DNA of 64,000 nt from Hanleya hanleyi (lineage: Eukaryota > Mollusca > Polyplacophora > Lepidopleurida > Hanleyidae). A program made the translations under genes and the position numbers. The notes beneath the pieces were generated by a model. That model saw nothing but the letters and a program-made list of their open reading frames with translations. It did no database searches and was not told the DNA's origin. Location of the stretch: positions 1-64,000 of the forward strand of contig JAVTVY010025178.1 in NCBI GenBank assembly GCA_036873755.1. The letters run 5' to 3'. Below are positions 35,486-47,804 of this stretch, piece by piece (position 1 is the stretch's first letter; every line of letters starts with the position of its first letter).

Positions 35486-35852
35486 ATATTCGTTGGTGTA
35501 ATATCTACTTCCGGTTGAGCAAACTGCCATGGTGGAATTGTTAAGAGCTTGTTAGGTAAAATTTGACTTTATACCAGCTGCTACAATGTGTGGTTTCATA
35601 CGAATTCTAAGCGGTGGAATAATGGAGGGTTTCTTTAAATAGAGATCCACAGAAAACACAGTTATATGCAGGATTCGAGTGATTTGATCGCAATTTTGTG
35701 ATATATTGCAGTGATAGTTAAATTCTTTGAGGTTCTAAAGGAAATTCATCTGCTTCGACATATAAGCTTTCTTTAGGGGATGTTCTGAACGCTCCAAGCC
35801 AAAGTCCTAGTCGTTGATGGAGGATATGATCTAGCTTTGCCAAGTTTGACTT

Positions 35853-35958
35853 GAGGACGGGGACGGCGTGCCTCGGGGACCGGCCTCGGCGGATCTCGGC
35901 GGGCCGAGCCTCGGGACTCCTTGGCCCTTGTACAGACCGTTGTGTCTTTCATATATGT
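35853..35958. other. GC-rich patch replacing LINE-C RT
   Basis: About 100 bases that are unusually GC-rich (GGGGACCGGCCTCGGCGG, CTCGGCGGGCCGAGCC) sit between two LINE parts that should be separated by ~1 kb of RT. It contains a GGCTCGGCCCGCC-type inverted repeat. The source is unknown. Confidence 0.6.
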
Positions 35959-36064
35959 ACTGGTATAACAATGGCATTATGCCATGACGGTGGAAAGTCT
36001 TCTCTTATCCAAAGTCTGTTGAATATGCGTAATAGAATGTCTAGAGAAGATTCGGGTAGATGTT

Positions 36065-36640
36065 TCAAAAATTGATAATGAATATTGTCAGGGCCTGCAG
36101 CAGAATCGTTAGCTTTCGTGAGAGGAGCATGAAGTTCATCAATTGTAAACATAGCGTTATAGCCTTCACGGTTACCGGGGGGATTTCATTTAATTTTTCT
36201 TTTCTCTTTTTTGTTGTTGAAAATTTAGGTACATAATTATCCGACGAAGAGTTTTTGGCAATTGTTTCGCCTAGCTTATTTGCGATCTCTACTCTGTCAG
36301 TTAATACCTGATTTCCATCGTTGAGATGATGAACACTAGTGTTGGAGCTTTTACCTTTTATTCTTTGGATTATATTCCAAAGTTTTGTTATAGGAGTATG
36401 TGTATTGATCTTAGAAACATAATTTTTCCAAGAATCACATTTGTTCTGTTTCATGGTTCTACGAGCTTTAGCTCTAGTAACTCTGAGATCTTTTAAATTT
36501 TCAGAATTTGGGTGTTGGACGAAAACACCGTTCAGCTTTCTTCCTACATTTCCTTGCTTCTTTGCAGCCATCATTAAACCATGGTTTTTTAATATGTACA
36601 ACTCCTGAAGATGTGGGAATGGTTTGGTCAGCAATTTCAA
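36065..36640 (-). pseudogene. LINE-C endonuclease-RT linker and RT start
   Basis: A 191-codon minus frame contains NGVFVQHPNSENLKDLRVTR, RRTMKQNKCDSWKNYVSKIN, KLWNIIQRIKGK and IANKLGETIAK. This is the longest intact stretch of this LINE region in the window. The frame is lost in the RT N-terminus (the PDNIH block is read in another frame at 36110-36090). Confidence 0.75.
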
Positions 36641-36653
36641 TCAGCATATCTGA

Positions 36654-37160
36654 GAATTACAAGCGTCTAGTCCGTCATTCATAATCCAGCCGTCGTCCAT
36701 TAGAGAATATCCGCGTCCATAATCCAAAGACCTATTCCATTTCCATATAACAGTATTAGCACCAAATTCAAAGACAAAAGTATACATAAACATAGGCTTG
36801 TTTCCTGCAAGAGAGAAGCGGTCAACAATTTTCAATGATGCCGGCAAGACATCATGATGTTCCAAAATATCAAATCCGTATCGCTGATCAGTATTCTTAA
36901 TCCATAATATTCGTTATAGAGTCGTCATCTAAAATGATGTACCTCAGTCACGCTTTGATTGTGACTGTTCATATGAGTACCATGAGGATCTTGAAGTACA
37001 TGGGTTCATACGGCCCCTAGCCCCGGTTAAGCGGAATTAGACACATGTTACGAAACGTAGCGCCATAGATCTTGCACGCTACGTTCGTATTTTGCTATCA
37101 GCATGCGATATGTATCGCCAAATTTGAGAAACTTTGAGTGGAGGCGCTTGGTGGAATAGG
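36654..37160 (-). mobile_element. PLE2: 5'-truncated Penelope-like copy inserted in LINE-C
   Basis: Antisense to the pseudo-LTR (AATTACAAGCGTCTAGTCCG ...), the 3' UTR and the last ~35 codons of the Naiad ORF (complement of coding for KRLHSKFLKFGDTY...). LINE-C endonuclease coding resumes on the other side, so the copy inserted into the LINE. A target duplication is not clear. Confidence 0.75.
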
Positions 37161-37439
37161 ATGTATAGGATCTGGAAAATTAGCGAAAGAAACCGCTTGT
37201 AGTTTTTGTGAACAAAGCTTTTCAACTTCTGGCCAATTTGCTTTCTTGTTAATTTTATTTCTTGGAGCGAATGGATACCAATCCAGCGGACCGAAGGATA
37301 TAGATGACGTGCGATTGTGTCCCATCAGACCACTACTTCTATATGATTTTCCACTCAGCTGTTTAACTTTGGTTTACGTTGGAGGCGAATGGTCTTGAAG
37401 CAGACGCTCTACAGCGTGCCTAATTGGAAATATAATAAA

Positions 37440-40400
37440 GGTATTTCCATTGAGCCGGACCCATGTCATCGAGGTATAATATAGGTAGACTTTATATGTT
37501 AACCTCATTAAACCGTTAGTTCTGATGAAAGGGAAGTGGTAGGAGCATCGGTCCTTTGATGACAGACGATTGAGTTCATAGATGACGTGGTTTATGAGAC
37601 TCATCAGAAAACTTTGTGAGTTTTCACGCTGAGGAACAAAGTGCGAGAGTCGTTCGCGCGGAAGCCACTTCTGTATGTCTGGTAGATGCTCAGCAATTTC
37701 ATCATATAATGTCTCAATGGATTTGCTGATGACGCGCGTCGTGAATCGTTGATCATCCTCAAGAACATTAAATCATCCTCAAAAGCATGTTAAATATCCC
37801 TAAAGACAAACATATGTCGCTAAGTATGACAACTTAGTGACAAATACGACCAAAGTGTTCGATACAATGCTGAAAGAAATGATTGAGTGATGCTGCTAAT
37901 TCATTTCCGTTTTCGTAATTTCGTGATGACATTATTTGTCGACCAAATAAAACACAGATTGCATGTCCTGATCCATCATAGCACTGACGGAATATCCACG
38001 GAGATATGTCTTTAACTTGACGAAAACCAGGTACACGAAACCTTGGGATAACATTTCCGTCCCCTGTGGGTGTGTTGTATATTTCGTCATATTCATTTCT
38101 TCTTCCCGTACATGTCTTTGGCCGCACGTGTGACCTAGTTCTTTAGTAGTGAGAATTTAAGATCTCTACTACACCAAAGATATTGAACAACACACCATTA
38201 GCAGCTTCCTGAGCAAGAGCTAAACTGTCCATCCGATTCAAGGCATCAGCACTCAGGGGGTTTTACTTTTTCAAAATTTAGCAACAATGTCAAATGATTA
38301 ACTTTAACAGTGTTTGTTTGATACCGATCAGTGAACAACAGGACACTTCGGTAATATCAATCTGGCCGTTAATATTTATTATTAGTCTCTAGAGGGGCAA
38401 AAATCTCCATTATATTAGCATAGACTAGTAATTCTGAAAAGAAATCTAGCGAAAAAGAATGTGGCATTCATGAGCAAAAACAATCTGTGGTAGTGGTAAC
38501 TTTAAGCGGCGTATTCTGACAAGTCAAATGATCCTGCAGTCTAATATTATCATTGTGCTTCAATCCAGATCAGCCGAAGGATCACGACCGAGTCTTGTCT
38601 GTTACCAATATCGCAACACATTAACACAGAAACTCGTTCGGTGAGCTCATTCTATGCACCTTCCCGCCAATTTTCCCAAGTTTGGTGATGAATGTCACAC
38701 ACTGATGACGAAATAAGTTACTGGCATGTAGTATCTCTGTCGCTACACTTCGTCGTGTGTATCTAATTCCGCTTATCTTAGAGGCAGAGCTCACATTCAT
38801 GATTCCATCCCAGAAATCCAGCTTTGTTCCCCACAGTTATAATTATTTACTCTGCTTAACTAATGCCTATGAGTGAGGCATACTGTACACTATAAACACA
38901 AGCAAATGGCGGACTAAAACAAGAGCATATGTGAAATATTCTAGCAAACATAAGACGAGAACAGTCCCTTTCGTAGGAAAAACTTATTGCCCCATCGATT
39001 CAACAAATCAATGTTTTGAAACTCATAATTTAGCAACTATCTAGATTGACTTGCCCCAATGACGTTTGTGTTATACAGAACTAAGGATTATTGGGTGCGG
39101 CCGCACCATCAGCATATAGTTTAGAATTCAAGTAGTATACCTCTCTTCATGGGAAACCCATAACATTAAATTTATAGCTTCCATTATGGTTATAAGAATC
39201 CACCTAAAAGAACAAGGCACAAATGATTACCATATGATTACTTCAATAAAGCACTCAAAGTCCTTCAGGCGAAAACCAACTATGTGATTTAAAACTGCTC
39301 CTGGCGTGGTTTATTTTAAATTCTGAAGGAGGAAGGGGAGTATTTCGAACCCGTAAATGTTTTTCATACTCCTTGGGTTCCCATAATATAACTTGTGGGC
39401 AATGCTCTAGTACGAAATGTAAAAATAGAAAAACAATAGATAGTCTCTCTGATGAAGTCCCATTCTAAAAAATGTCGGGTATGAAATAGAATATTTTTGA
39501 GCAGTTTAACGCATAACCATTTTGAGTTCACCCTTCATCCTGTGCTCGAACGGATACTGTACGTATGATCCAACCCCCAATACGGTACAGTGTGTCAGTT
39601 CCTAATATTTTTTTCTTTTCCAAGATAATGTGGAACGCTGGGAAGGGGTAGGGGAAGTTGTTAAACGCACAGTAATGTTTAGGACTTGTTTAAAATTCTC
39701 CGGGACCACACTTGTTGCCTGTTGTAGATGCATTCTCAGCATTACCGTGTGGTGTCATAATAAATTTGTTTACAACGACATCCCCGCGGATAATTAATCG
39801 ATTTTCAGCAAAAAATAACATGTAAAAAACACGCAAAATATCCATAAAGACAAGAATATGTCGCTACGTCTGACAGCATAGCCAAAATTATGAGTACGTT
39901 GTGCGATAAAACGCTGAAAGAAGAGATTTACTGATGCCGCTAATGCGTATGTTTTTGCAGTATAGTGAAATTACCGGTCGATGAAAAAAGGAAACATGGA
40001 TGTCCTGGTCCGTTTTATCACACAGGGGTTACATTAGTACAGCCATTTACATGATATTCTTAAAAATAGAAATAATATATATTGTCAAACCTGTTTTTAA
40101 GGCCGCCATCTATAAATAACCAGCTAAATTTCAAGGACAGCGGTAAATGCGGCTTAATTATTTTCATTAAATGAATGCTTAACGTCACAGTAGTGGAAAC
40201 AATGCTTTATATCTCCAACGTCCATGTTCGAAGCTGCAAAAGCAAGACGACAGATCACATATATTTGTTAGGCTGAACGTATTTAATCATCAAAGACACT
40301 CAAAAAATGCTGGCCTTGGTTTAACAGTTACGTCAGAAGCGTTTCTTCGCTGAAAGCATGTTATAGAAATGCAATCCCAGAGGATGTGGTAACGGGGCTG

Positions 40401-40855
40401 TGGGGCGATTGAGACAATTGTAACTGAAAAGTAATTATAACACGCAATTGTCAAGATCAGATATTTCATTGAGGGAGTTAGTATAAATTCTGATTACTTG
40501 TACTGTTTCGTTGTATTATTGACCTTGTTGTCGGTTAGACTAGCCACGAAGTGTTTGTTGGTTAACAACTCTCAACACGAAATAGAACATGAAATGTCCC
40601 CCGAAAGTACGATACTGCACAAGTATGTTGCATACATCAATAAGTGTTAATCATATAGCTGCTTATCCAAGTAATCATATGAGATTGGAATCGAATACAG
40701 GCTTCTTCTGAGCGTAATCCGTGGCAGGGAGACCAAACGCGGTGTATGTACGAAACACAACTTTCGATATTTCAATTGCACCATGGGTTACTAGTTAATA
40801 CATTAGAAGGAAATGATCAACGAAAAATGGGTCGAATGAATACAAATGAACGAGA
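37440..40855 (+). repeat. Unclassified dispersed repeat, copy X
   Basis: It shares order and sequence with 50560-55395 (Y) and 60530-64000 (Z). Landmarks are GTAGACTTTATATGTTAACC, TCTGGTAGATGCTCAGCA, CCCAAGTTTGGTGATGAATG, GACGTTTGTGTTATACAGAA and GTGCGATAAAACGCTGAAAG. Two internal direct repeats of ~210 bp lie at about 37790-38010 and 39838-40025. At 38690-38720 a PKFGDE(C)HTL-like block resembles the C-terminus of the Naiad ORF. A minus-strand frame (38127-37834) is discussed separately. The 3' end is a GA tract at LINE-D's tail. Confidence 0.7.
37834..38127 (-). pseudogene. Possible coding remnant in repeat copy X
   Basis: A 97-codon frame with protein-like composition (EYDEIYNTP, SPWIFRQCYDGSGHAICVLF, NHFFQHCIEHF). 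The same positions in copies Y and Z show related but broken reading, for example conserved Cys/Asp/His spots in Z at about 61180-60990. I do not recognise the family. It could be an exon of the repeat's lost gene or chance. Confidence 0.3.
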
Positions 40856-40865
40856 GAGAGAATTA

Positions 40866-42546
40866 TGGTTCAACGTTGCGTTCAGCAGTATTTCAGCTAT
40901 ATAGCGAGATCAAACAAATTTCCTATCAAAGTATGCCAATAAAACAAGTCAAAATGTGACAATCCAATAATGATCCAGACAATCTAAAATTTATCAGCAC
41001 AGCACATTAAAACCTGTATATACATTAAAATTTATGTAACAAGCCGATTTCTCTCAAATAACCTAAGATCACATCTTCTTTTACCCGACCAAAACGGTCT
41101 TCTAATGTAGCTGCTCGATAAACGAATCTTTCAATCTTAAAATCTAGACAGTCGATCAAAATATGTTCCACTGTGAGTTTTTCATGACAAGGAATAAACA
41201 TCGGGCCTGGTTCATCTTTTAATAAATGAACACGAGTCACTCGTGACTGACCGATACTACAGTGCTTGACTATAGCGTAATCGAAACGTTTCCGACTGCC
41301 AATTGGAGTATAACCTATAGTTTACTTATAACCTATAGTTTACTTTAACTCATAAACTTTTTTGTCAACCTTAGCATCCCATAACGACTGAAATAGCTTT
41401 CTCATAAAGGCACAGGTACAAGAAGACATCCAGTGTTGCCTAGGTCTTCGCAGCAGCACCAGTATTTCTTGCGTTCTAACATGACTAGGTAGTTAACAAA
41501 AAAAAACAATATTAAACTGCTGTTCAAATCTACAGTCATATAACTTTAGAATATTCAAGATGGAGGGATGAGTCGTAGATCTATTCAACAGCACACAATT
41601 TGTTGCTCAAATCTATGATCATATAATTGTGGAATATTCAACATGGTAGAATGAATTGAAGGTCCACTTATAATCGCTTGAAGGCATCACAGTGAATATG
41701 AAAATGACATATTTCCCTCATTCAGTGGTCCCAATACCTTCTATAGCTTTCAAAATTAAGAATTAAGGTTAAATATCGCGTTCAACAATATTTCAGCTAT
41801 ATAGCGACGATCAAAAAAAATTTTATGTACTCAAGCCAATAATTAGAATTTTGTTTGATCATCCCTATATAGCTGAAATATTGCAACTAAAATAGTGGCA
41901 GATCCTACTCTGTCACCGTCTTTAGAACCATCCGTATAAATAGACTGATGCGATCTATATTTTTCTCTCAGTAGACCAAATGCATGTGTATAGACGAGCT
42001 TGTTCGTATCTGCCTGATTGTATTTCGTCAGTGTAATATTTAATTCTGGTTTGGCTAACAACATTTGTGGAATAGGCAAGAGCTTATTTGGGGGAAAAAA
42101 GACTAAGCTTAATGCCAGCTGCTACAATGTTTGGGTTCATACGAATTCCAAGAGGTGGAATAATGGGGGGGTTCTTTAAAAATGAATTTAAGTACTGAGG
42201 GTTGAAAACACAGTTATATGCAGGATTTGAGTGATTAGATCAAAATTCATCTGCTTTAACATATAAAGCTGACTTAGGGGATGTTCTGAACGCTCTGATG
42301 AAAAGTCTTAGTCTTTGATTGAGATTAGTATCTAGCTTTGCCAAGTTTGACTTGCTTGCACCGTTGTAAAACATAGAGCCATAATTAAGCAAAGAACGAA
42401 CAAGTGGTCGGTATAAATGGAGAAGAGTCTGCTGATTTCCATTCAACAAATCTTGAGTTTTTGCGCTCTTAGCTTTCAGGCAATTTATATGCGATACGAA
42501 CGTTAATTGGTGATCAAACACTACTCCTAAGAATTTGACTTCTTTA
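40866..42546 (-). mobile_element. LINE-D, 3' part (antisense), continues at 49342-49563
   Basis: The tail at 40868 (GGTTCAACGTTGCGTTCAGC) is followed on the minus strand by a C-terminal Zn-type motif (C-x13-H form in CHEKLTVEHILIDC) with TRVHLLKDEPGP. A decayed RNase H region with a clear first motif (IYTDGSKDGDRVG, near 41930) follows, then connection (LVRSLLNYGSMFYNGASK) and KEVKFLGVVFDHQLTF. Its reading continues at 49341 after the long-TIR element. A tail-derived inverted repeat sits at 41786-41883. The copy is 5' truncated at about 49563. Confidence 0.8.
41786..41883. repeat. Inverted pair of LINE 3'-tail fragments
   Basis: CAATATTTCAGCTATATAGC (41786 onward) and its near complement ending TATAGCTGAAATATTG (41883) flank ~40 bases. 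Both arms are ~30 bp, with the GACGATCAAA end also shared. This is a foldback of the LINE tail inside LINE-D. Confidence 0.75.
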
Positions 42547-42549
42547 CTA
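42547..42549. repeat. Left 3-bp duplication (CTA) of the long-TIR element
   Basis: CTA here and at 49339-49341. LINE-A at 10366-10371 shows the uninterrupted target with CCA at this place. Confidence 0.75.
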
Positions 42550-43390
42550 TAGTCCAAGAGCTCGGGCACTTTTAATTGTACGTCGGAGCCCAAAGGTCTG
42601 AGTATGTTTTCTGGACCATAATCTTGTACCGAGTCTGAAAATGCGCGTTTTGGTGGTCAAAGCTGCTGCATTTTGGATGAAAAACGCGATATTTCGAAAA
42701 AAAATTACCAATTGTTCAACGAAATTGATAAAACGAATGTATAACTATATATAAACCAAAGCCATTTAGAAAGTAGGTAACAAATTGAATATAAATTGGA
42801 CATGAATGTATAATTACCAAATATTTAACTGCATCTCCATATTTGGCTCCAAATTGAAGGTGCTGAACTTGTTCAAGCATAAACTTGAGAAAAAGCCATT
42901 TGTAATTGAGTACAGTTGTCTCACGCGATTACTCAAATTCCTAAAATTACTCAAATTCCTAAAACCTATCGCTAGAATTATCTTGCTGATATCTGTATTT
43001 GAACGGGTAAGTTATTTTCATGCTTCCAGAAAACAGACGACAGACAATGGGCATTCAGCAATACCAATATGACAATGATCACAAGATTCTTGTTGCGAAA
43101 AACGCCATAAAGTTACCCCTTGCCTCTTTTTTCTACAGAATCTGCTAAATGTGATTTTTTTTTGCAGAAACGGTGATCTGGCCCCATAATATGGCCATAA
43201 TTCGCGAATAGAGAGCTGAAACTTCAACAACCTGTATTTCGACCATAATGTTTCAAACGATGCAACTTAGTCTCAATGGCCATCATACTGACTGACGTCA
43301 AGGTGACGTCATGAATTTCAATCGTCATTCAACATATTATTTTCTCGGAATTTTTTATTTCTTTTTTCACATTTTGTTTGTCAGACTGAT
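42550..43390 (+). repeat. Left TIR of the long-TIR element
   Basis: It shares with the complement of the right arm CACTTTTAATTGTACGTCGG, CAAAGCTGCTGCATTTTG, GAAAAACG-GATATTTCGA, CATATTTGGCTCCAAATTGA, TTGAGAAAAAGCCAT and ATTATCT-GCTGATATCT. Short gaps separate the blocks. Confidence 0.8.
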
Positions 43391-44329
43391 ACATCACGTT
43401 GCATACCACCTCCATATGCTGCGTGCCTTAGCTGTGCTAATATACCAGCTAATTTATCCACTGTTAGCAGGGTAACAGCCTGATGTAATTAACAGAAAAC
43501 AAATGATTCTGTTACAGTATAGTAATTGCATATCCTTTGTTGTGTTTGTGGTAGAAACACTAAAACATAACTGAACGTAAAAGGAAAACAGAAAGCTTTA
43601 AGAAGACACACAGCATAAATGTACAGCGGTGATTTATTAAGTAAATAAAACGTTTAATATTATTTTGAGCCCAGCGTCACAGTGACGTGAAATGGCGAAG
43701 ATATCAAAATAATCTCAACTGCAATTTGTGCGCTGATCCACGTTTATGCCGCTCTCCCACCTTGTAGGTTTTATTGTAGAATTTTGTAGGTGTTGTACGA
43801 AGATACCTAAGTTTATGTATAAACACGATGACAGGTGTTGGGTGTATCGGTCTGACCCGGACCCCCCCCCCCCCTTCCGAAAACATGAAAAACATCTCGA
43901 GACTCCTCCGCTCCATCAGGAGTAAAATTTCAATTTCCGTAACCAGCTAGATATTATGCTCGCATGTAACTCACTATAATACTCTGTTTACTGCGTTTAT
44001 TTACTCGAGTATGTGATAAAAATAACGGTGTATTATTAATATGGTGTCAAATATGGCTGCCATATTCCTTGAAGTTACGCATTTCCCACATGTCGTAGCA
44101 TATATTCTCAAAGATGTATATGAAAATTCACATTTCAAACTCATGCATACGAGGTAAATTCGTGTGCATACTGGAGAGACTAAGCGTTGAATGTTACAGA
44201 ATTGAGGAATTCTAGAACAATTAACCATGGATAAATTCTGAATGACGTCAAAGAAATGTTTTGAATAATGTTTTTTAAATATTTCTTCTCTCCTCAATTT
44301 TGAATTTAGCTATCTGTTTTAATCTGAAG
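43391..44329. other. Interior of the long-TIR element, no gene seen
   Basis: Contains a 16-base poly-C run near 43862 and short frames without domains. The CGTCACAGTGACGTG palindrome-like motif near 43675 is the only notable structure. Confidence 0.4.
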
Positions 44330-45591
44330 ACTAGGCAAGTAGATTCACTGTGTGCACAAGATCTTTGGCTATGATGAAAGAGCCTTCAGTTTTGATTAAT
44401 TTGCACAATCAACGAAGAACAATGTCTTTGTCTATACAAGCAGCATGGTACAGCAGGGTTTTTGGATGACACCACGGGGCTGCCATTTGAATTTGACCAT
44501 CATATTTCGGTTTTGAAGATATGTAAATATCCTCAAAACGGGCATAAGATGTTAGGCTGTGCACAGATATATATCTCGATTTTGATAAATTTGGACAATG
44601 AGCTAAGAATAATGCCTTTAACCAAACGAGCGGCATGAAAAATATGATTTTTAGATGGCCCTATATTGTCGCCATTTTGAATATGACCATCAAAACTGAT
44701 CTTGAACTTAGTGATACATGAGTAGATTAAAAATGGGCGTTAGATGTTAGGCTATGCTTGGAGCTCCATCTATTCTGATGTATTAGCGCAATGATGTGCC
44801 TTGAACTATATACGAGCAAGACGAAAAGTATGATTTTCAGAGAAATCCATATGACCGTCATTTGATTTTTTTCATCATATCTTGATCTTGGTGAAAAGCA
44901 AATAGATTCAAAATGAACGTAACATGTTAGGCTATGTTTAGATATCTCTCGGTTTGGAAACATTTGCATAGTGAGCTAAGAATGCCTTGAACAATTCGAG
45001 TAACATGGAAAATATATGATTTTCGGATGACCTCTTATGGACGCCATTCTGAATTTGACGCAAATCTTGATCTTAGAGATATGTAAATACATGTAGGTTA
45101 AAAATGGACGTCATCTGTCAGGATATGCTTAGATATCTCTCACTTTGATAAATTTGCACAACGAGCCAAAAAGAATGCCTTTGACCATAGGAGCACGATG
45201 AAAAAGATATGATTCTCAGATAACCCAATATGACCGCCATTTTGAATTTTATCAGCATATTTTAATCCCGGAGAAAAGCAAATAGACTTAAAATGGGCAT
45301 AAGATGTTAGGTTATGCTTAGATATCTCTCGGTTTTGTTAACTTTTCACATTGAGCTAAGAATAAGGCCTTGAATTATATGAGCAACATGACAAATTAAG
45401 ATTTATACGAGCAACATGAAAAATTATGATTTTCAGATGACTCCTTATGGCCGCGATTTTGAATTTGAACATCAAATCTTGATCTTAGGGATATGTAAAT
45501 AAATTTCAAATGGAAATAAGCTGTTATGCTATACAGAAAAGACCCCCGGTAAATGTGCACATTGAGCTAAGAATAATGCCTTGAGCTATAC
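44330..45591 (+). repeat. ~190-bp tandem repeats (first block)
   Basis: Degenerate units are recognised by CGCCATTTTGAATTTGACC (44484, 44669, 44853, 45041, 45233, 45451), GAGCTAAGAATAATGCCTT, ACGAGCAACATGAAAAAT and TAAGATGTTAGGCTATGCTT. Spacing is about 185-218 bp. The array resumes at 47805-48080 beyond a Penelope-like insertion. No coding potential. Confidence 0.8.
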
Positions 45592-47407
45592 ATTGTGAAT
45601 CGTTGAACTTTATCTATACACCTTGCAAACATGTTGTGACTGGTGACCTTGATGTGGTGAGTGATAAGGACCTGAAATTACTCCTGATGAAAGGACCTAA
45701 ATATAGAGAACCGAAAACAATAAATCTGAAGGCCGACCAGAAGATAGTCCTGTCTGCATTGGAATAGTACGTTATTGATTGGTCTAAGCGAGAAAAAGGT
45801 GAACCTACATTACTCGCGGATTGGCTGGACCTCACCAAAATCAAGGTCGTTGAAACAATCCGCCATATTGACAGAAGTACTCTTCCCCAAGCAAAACAAG
45901 TACTGAGAAACCTCAATTTGCAAGAAGTTCTAGCAAATCTCCAGAGTAAATTCGTCATAGTCCCAGCATACAAAGGTGGATACTTCATGTAGGAACTATT
46001 GTCTGGGTCTTTGTGTCGCTGAAAAGGTCTAGACACATTGTTGTCCCCAGACTTGGCTATTGTATGCATTGTCTCGTGATTCTTACATGAAGTATGAACC
46101 CAGACAAAGCTCCAAATAATAAAATATTCATATGTAAGTATTACTATTACCAGGTGCTGGTTAAAGAATTGAGTGCAGACATATCATCATCAAATACATC
46201 TACTTACTCCCGAACTTCGTTTACTCTGGAAGTTTTCTTTAACAATCACAAAACGTTTCTTAGGGAAAGAGGTATTTGTCTTCCAACCAACCATAACGAC
46301 ATACCAAAAGTATACCGAACTCCCGAAATGCATAAATCACAATACAAAGCTAGATTCATAACTGGTTCTAGAAGCTGCACAACCAACCTTCTTTCTACCC
46401 TGTTGGCGATGGTCCTTCATGAGGTAAAAACAATTGGGAAAGTTATTGCGCGACTATTTCTAAAAACTCTGGCGTTGAATGTATGTGGATATTCAAAAAC
46501 TCAAAATGTCTTACGTAAGAAATTTATGCTAAAGGTCACATACCGTACAGACATGTATCCACATGGGATTTCTCGACTCTCTATACTACAATCCCCCATC
46601 AGGACCTCATTGACCGTCTTAGTTCATTAATAGTATCTGTTTTAAAGAAAACTGATCGTAGATATATTAATGTCGGAAGCATAAAGCATTCTTTAGCTCT
46701 ACTACATACAAGAGATATCATTCATGGGATGTTTCTTTGTTTATAGAGTTGCTTGAATTTCTCATTAAAAATATCTATGTGAAATTTGGCAACACAAAAT
46801 ATCAGCAGCATATAGGTATTCCAATGGGTACTAATTGTGCACCCCTGTTGGCTGACCTGTATCTGTTCTCTTATGAATATGACTATATGCAAGCGCTTTC
46901 AAAAACCGATCCATTCAAAGCCCGTTCCTTCTCATTCACCAAGCGCTATACAGACGATCTTCTCGCTGTGGATAATCGCTATATAAATGACGCAGTGAAG
47001 GATATCCACCTTCACTGGATTTGAAGGAAACTACAGATAGCCCTACAGGTACATCATATTTAGATCTATATCTCTACAAAAATGAAGCGGGCATTCTCTC
47101 TCGCCGACTTTATGACAAAAGAGATGGTTACAATTTCGACATCGTCAATTATCCCTTTCTGGACAGTAATATTCCAGTGGGACCTGCATATGGCGTATAC
47201 ATATCTCGCCTAGTAGCATTTGCTAGATCCTGTGTTAAATGTGACGATTTTAATCGACGTCACAAAACATTGTTGCAGAAACTTATAAAACAGGGCTATT
47301 CCACCAAGCGCCTTCACTCAAAGTTTCTCAAATTTGGCGATACATATCACATGCTGACAGCAAAATACGAGCGTAGCCTGCAAGATCTATGGCATTACGT
47401 TTCGTAA
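45592..47407 (+). pseudogene. PLE3 reverse transcriptase, disrupted
   Basis: Recognisable blocks: TPCKHVVTGDL, FVIVPAYK, KFGNTKYQQHIGIPMGTNCAP and LLADLYLFSYEYDY. The catalytic block reads RYTDDLLAVD (Ile to Thr), followed by SYLDLYLYKNEAG and the C-terminal KRLHSKFLKFGDTYHMLTAKY ending at TAA 47405-47407. A TAG at about 45765 and several frameshifts break it. The last 128 codons (47021-47407) are intact and give the C-terminus missing in PLE1: there is no C-terminal GIY-YIG, consistent with Naiads. Confidence 0.8.
45976..46103. mobile_element. ~128-bp MITE within PLE3
   Basis: Other copies read GTCTCAGCAGACAAAGCTCC without a break. Here the site is split. The insert ends GGTGGATACTTCATGTAGGA and TTACATGAAGTATGAACCC form imperfect TIRs, and ATACAAAG/AGACAAAG flank it as an 8-bp duplication with one mismatch, suggesting a hAT- or Merlin-like element. 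Confidence 0.65.
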
Positions 47408-47804
47408 CTTGTGTTTAATTCAGCTGAACCCGGGGCTAGGAGCCGTATGAACCCATGTACTTCAAGATCATCAAGGTGCTCATATGAACAGTCACAATCA
47501 AAGCGTGACTGAGATACATCATTCTCCAGATAACGACTTTACATCGATTATTATGGATTAAGAATACTAATCAACGATACGGATTATATATTTTTGGAAC
47601 ATCATGATGTCTTGTCGGCAACATTGAAAACTGTTGACCGCTTCTCTCTTGCAGGAAACTAGCCTATGTTTATGTATACTATGATTGTTTTTTTGAATTT
47701 GGTGCTAATACTGTTATATGGATAAGGAATAGGTCTTTGGATTATGGCCGCGGATATTCTTTAATGGACGACGGCTGAATTATGAACGACGGACTAGACG
47801 CTTG

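Larger units (their letters stand above)
34425..37395 (-). mobile_element. LINE-C: I-group LINE, antisense, interrupted by a Penelope-like copy
   Basis: The 3' tail begins at 34425 (TAACGTTTAACGTCGCGTTC) next to a GA tract. On the minus strand the C-terminal region, RNase H remnant and connection region run to 35852. A GC-rich patch then replaces much of the RT (35853-35958), followed by RT start and linker to 36653. PLE2 occupies 36654-37160. The endonuclease end resumes at 37161-37395 with SFGPLDWYPFAPRNK and KKANWPEVEKLC, a block that precedes the linker in jockey/I-type LINEs. A direct duplication lies at 35278-35480. Confidence 0.75.

Noticed and set aside
46173..46361. 62-codon frame overlapping PLE3 RT
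   Set aside because: Out of frame with the RT motifs; a shadow of the real coding frame.
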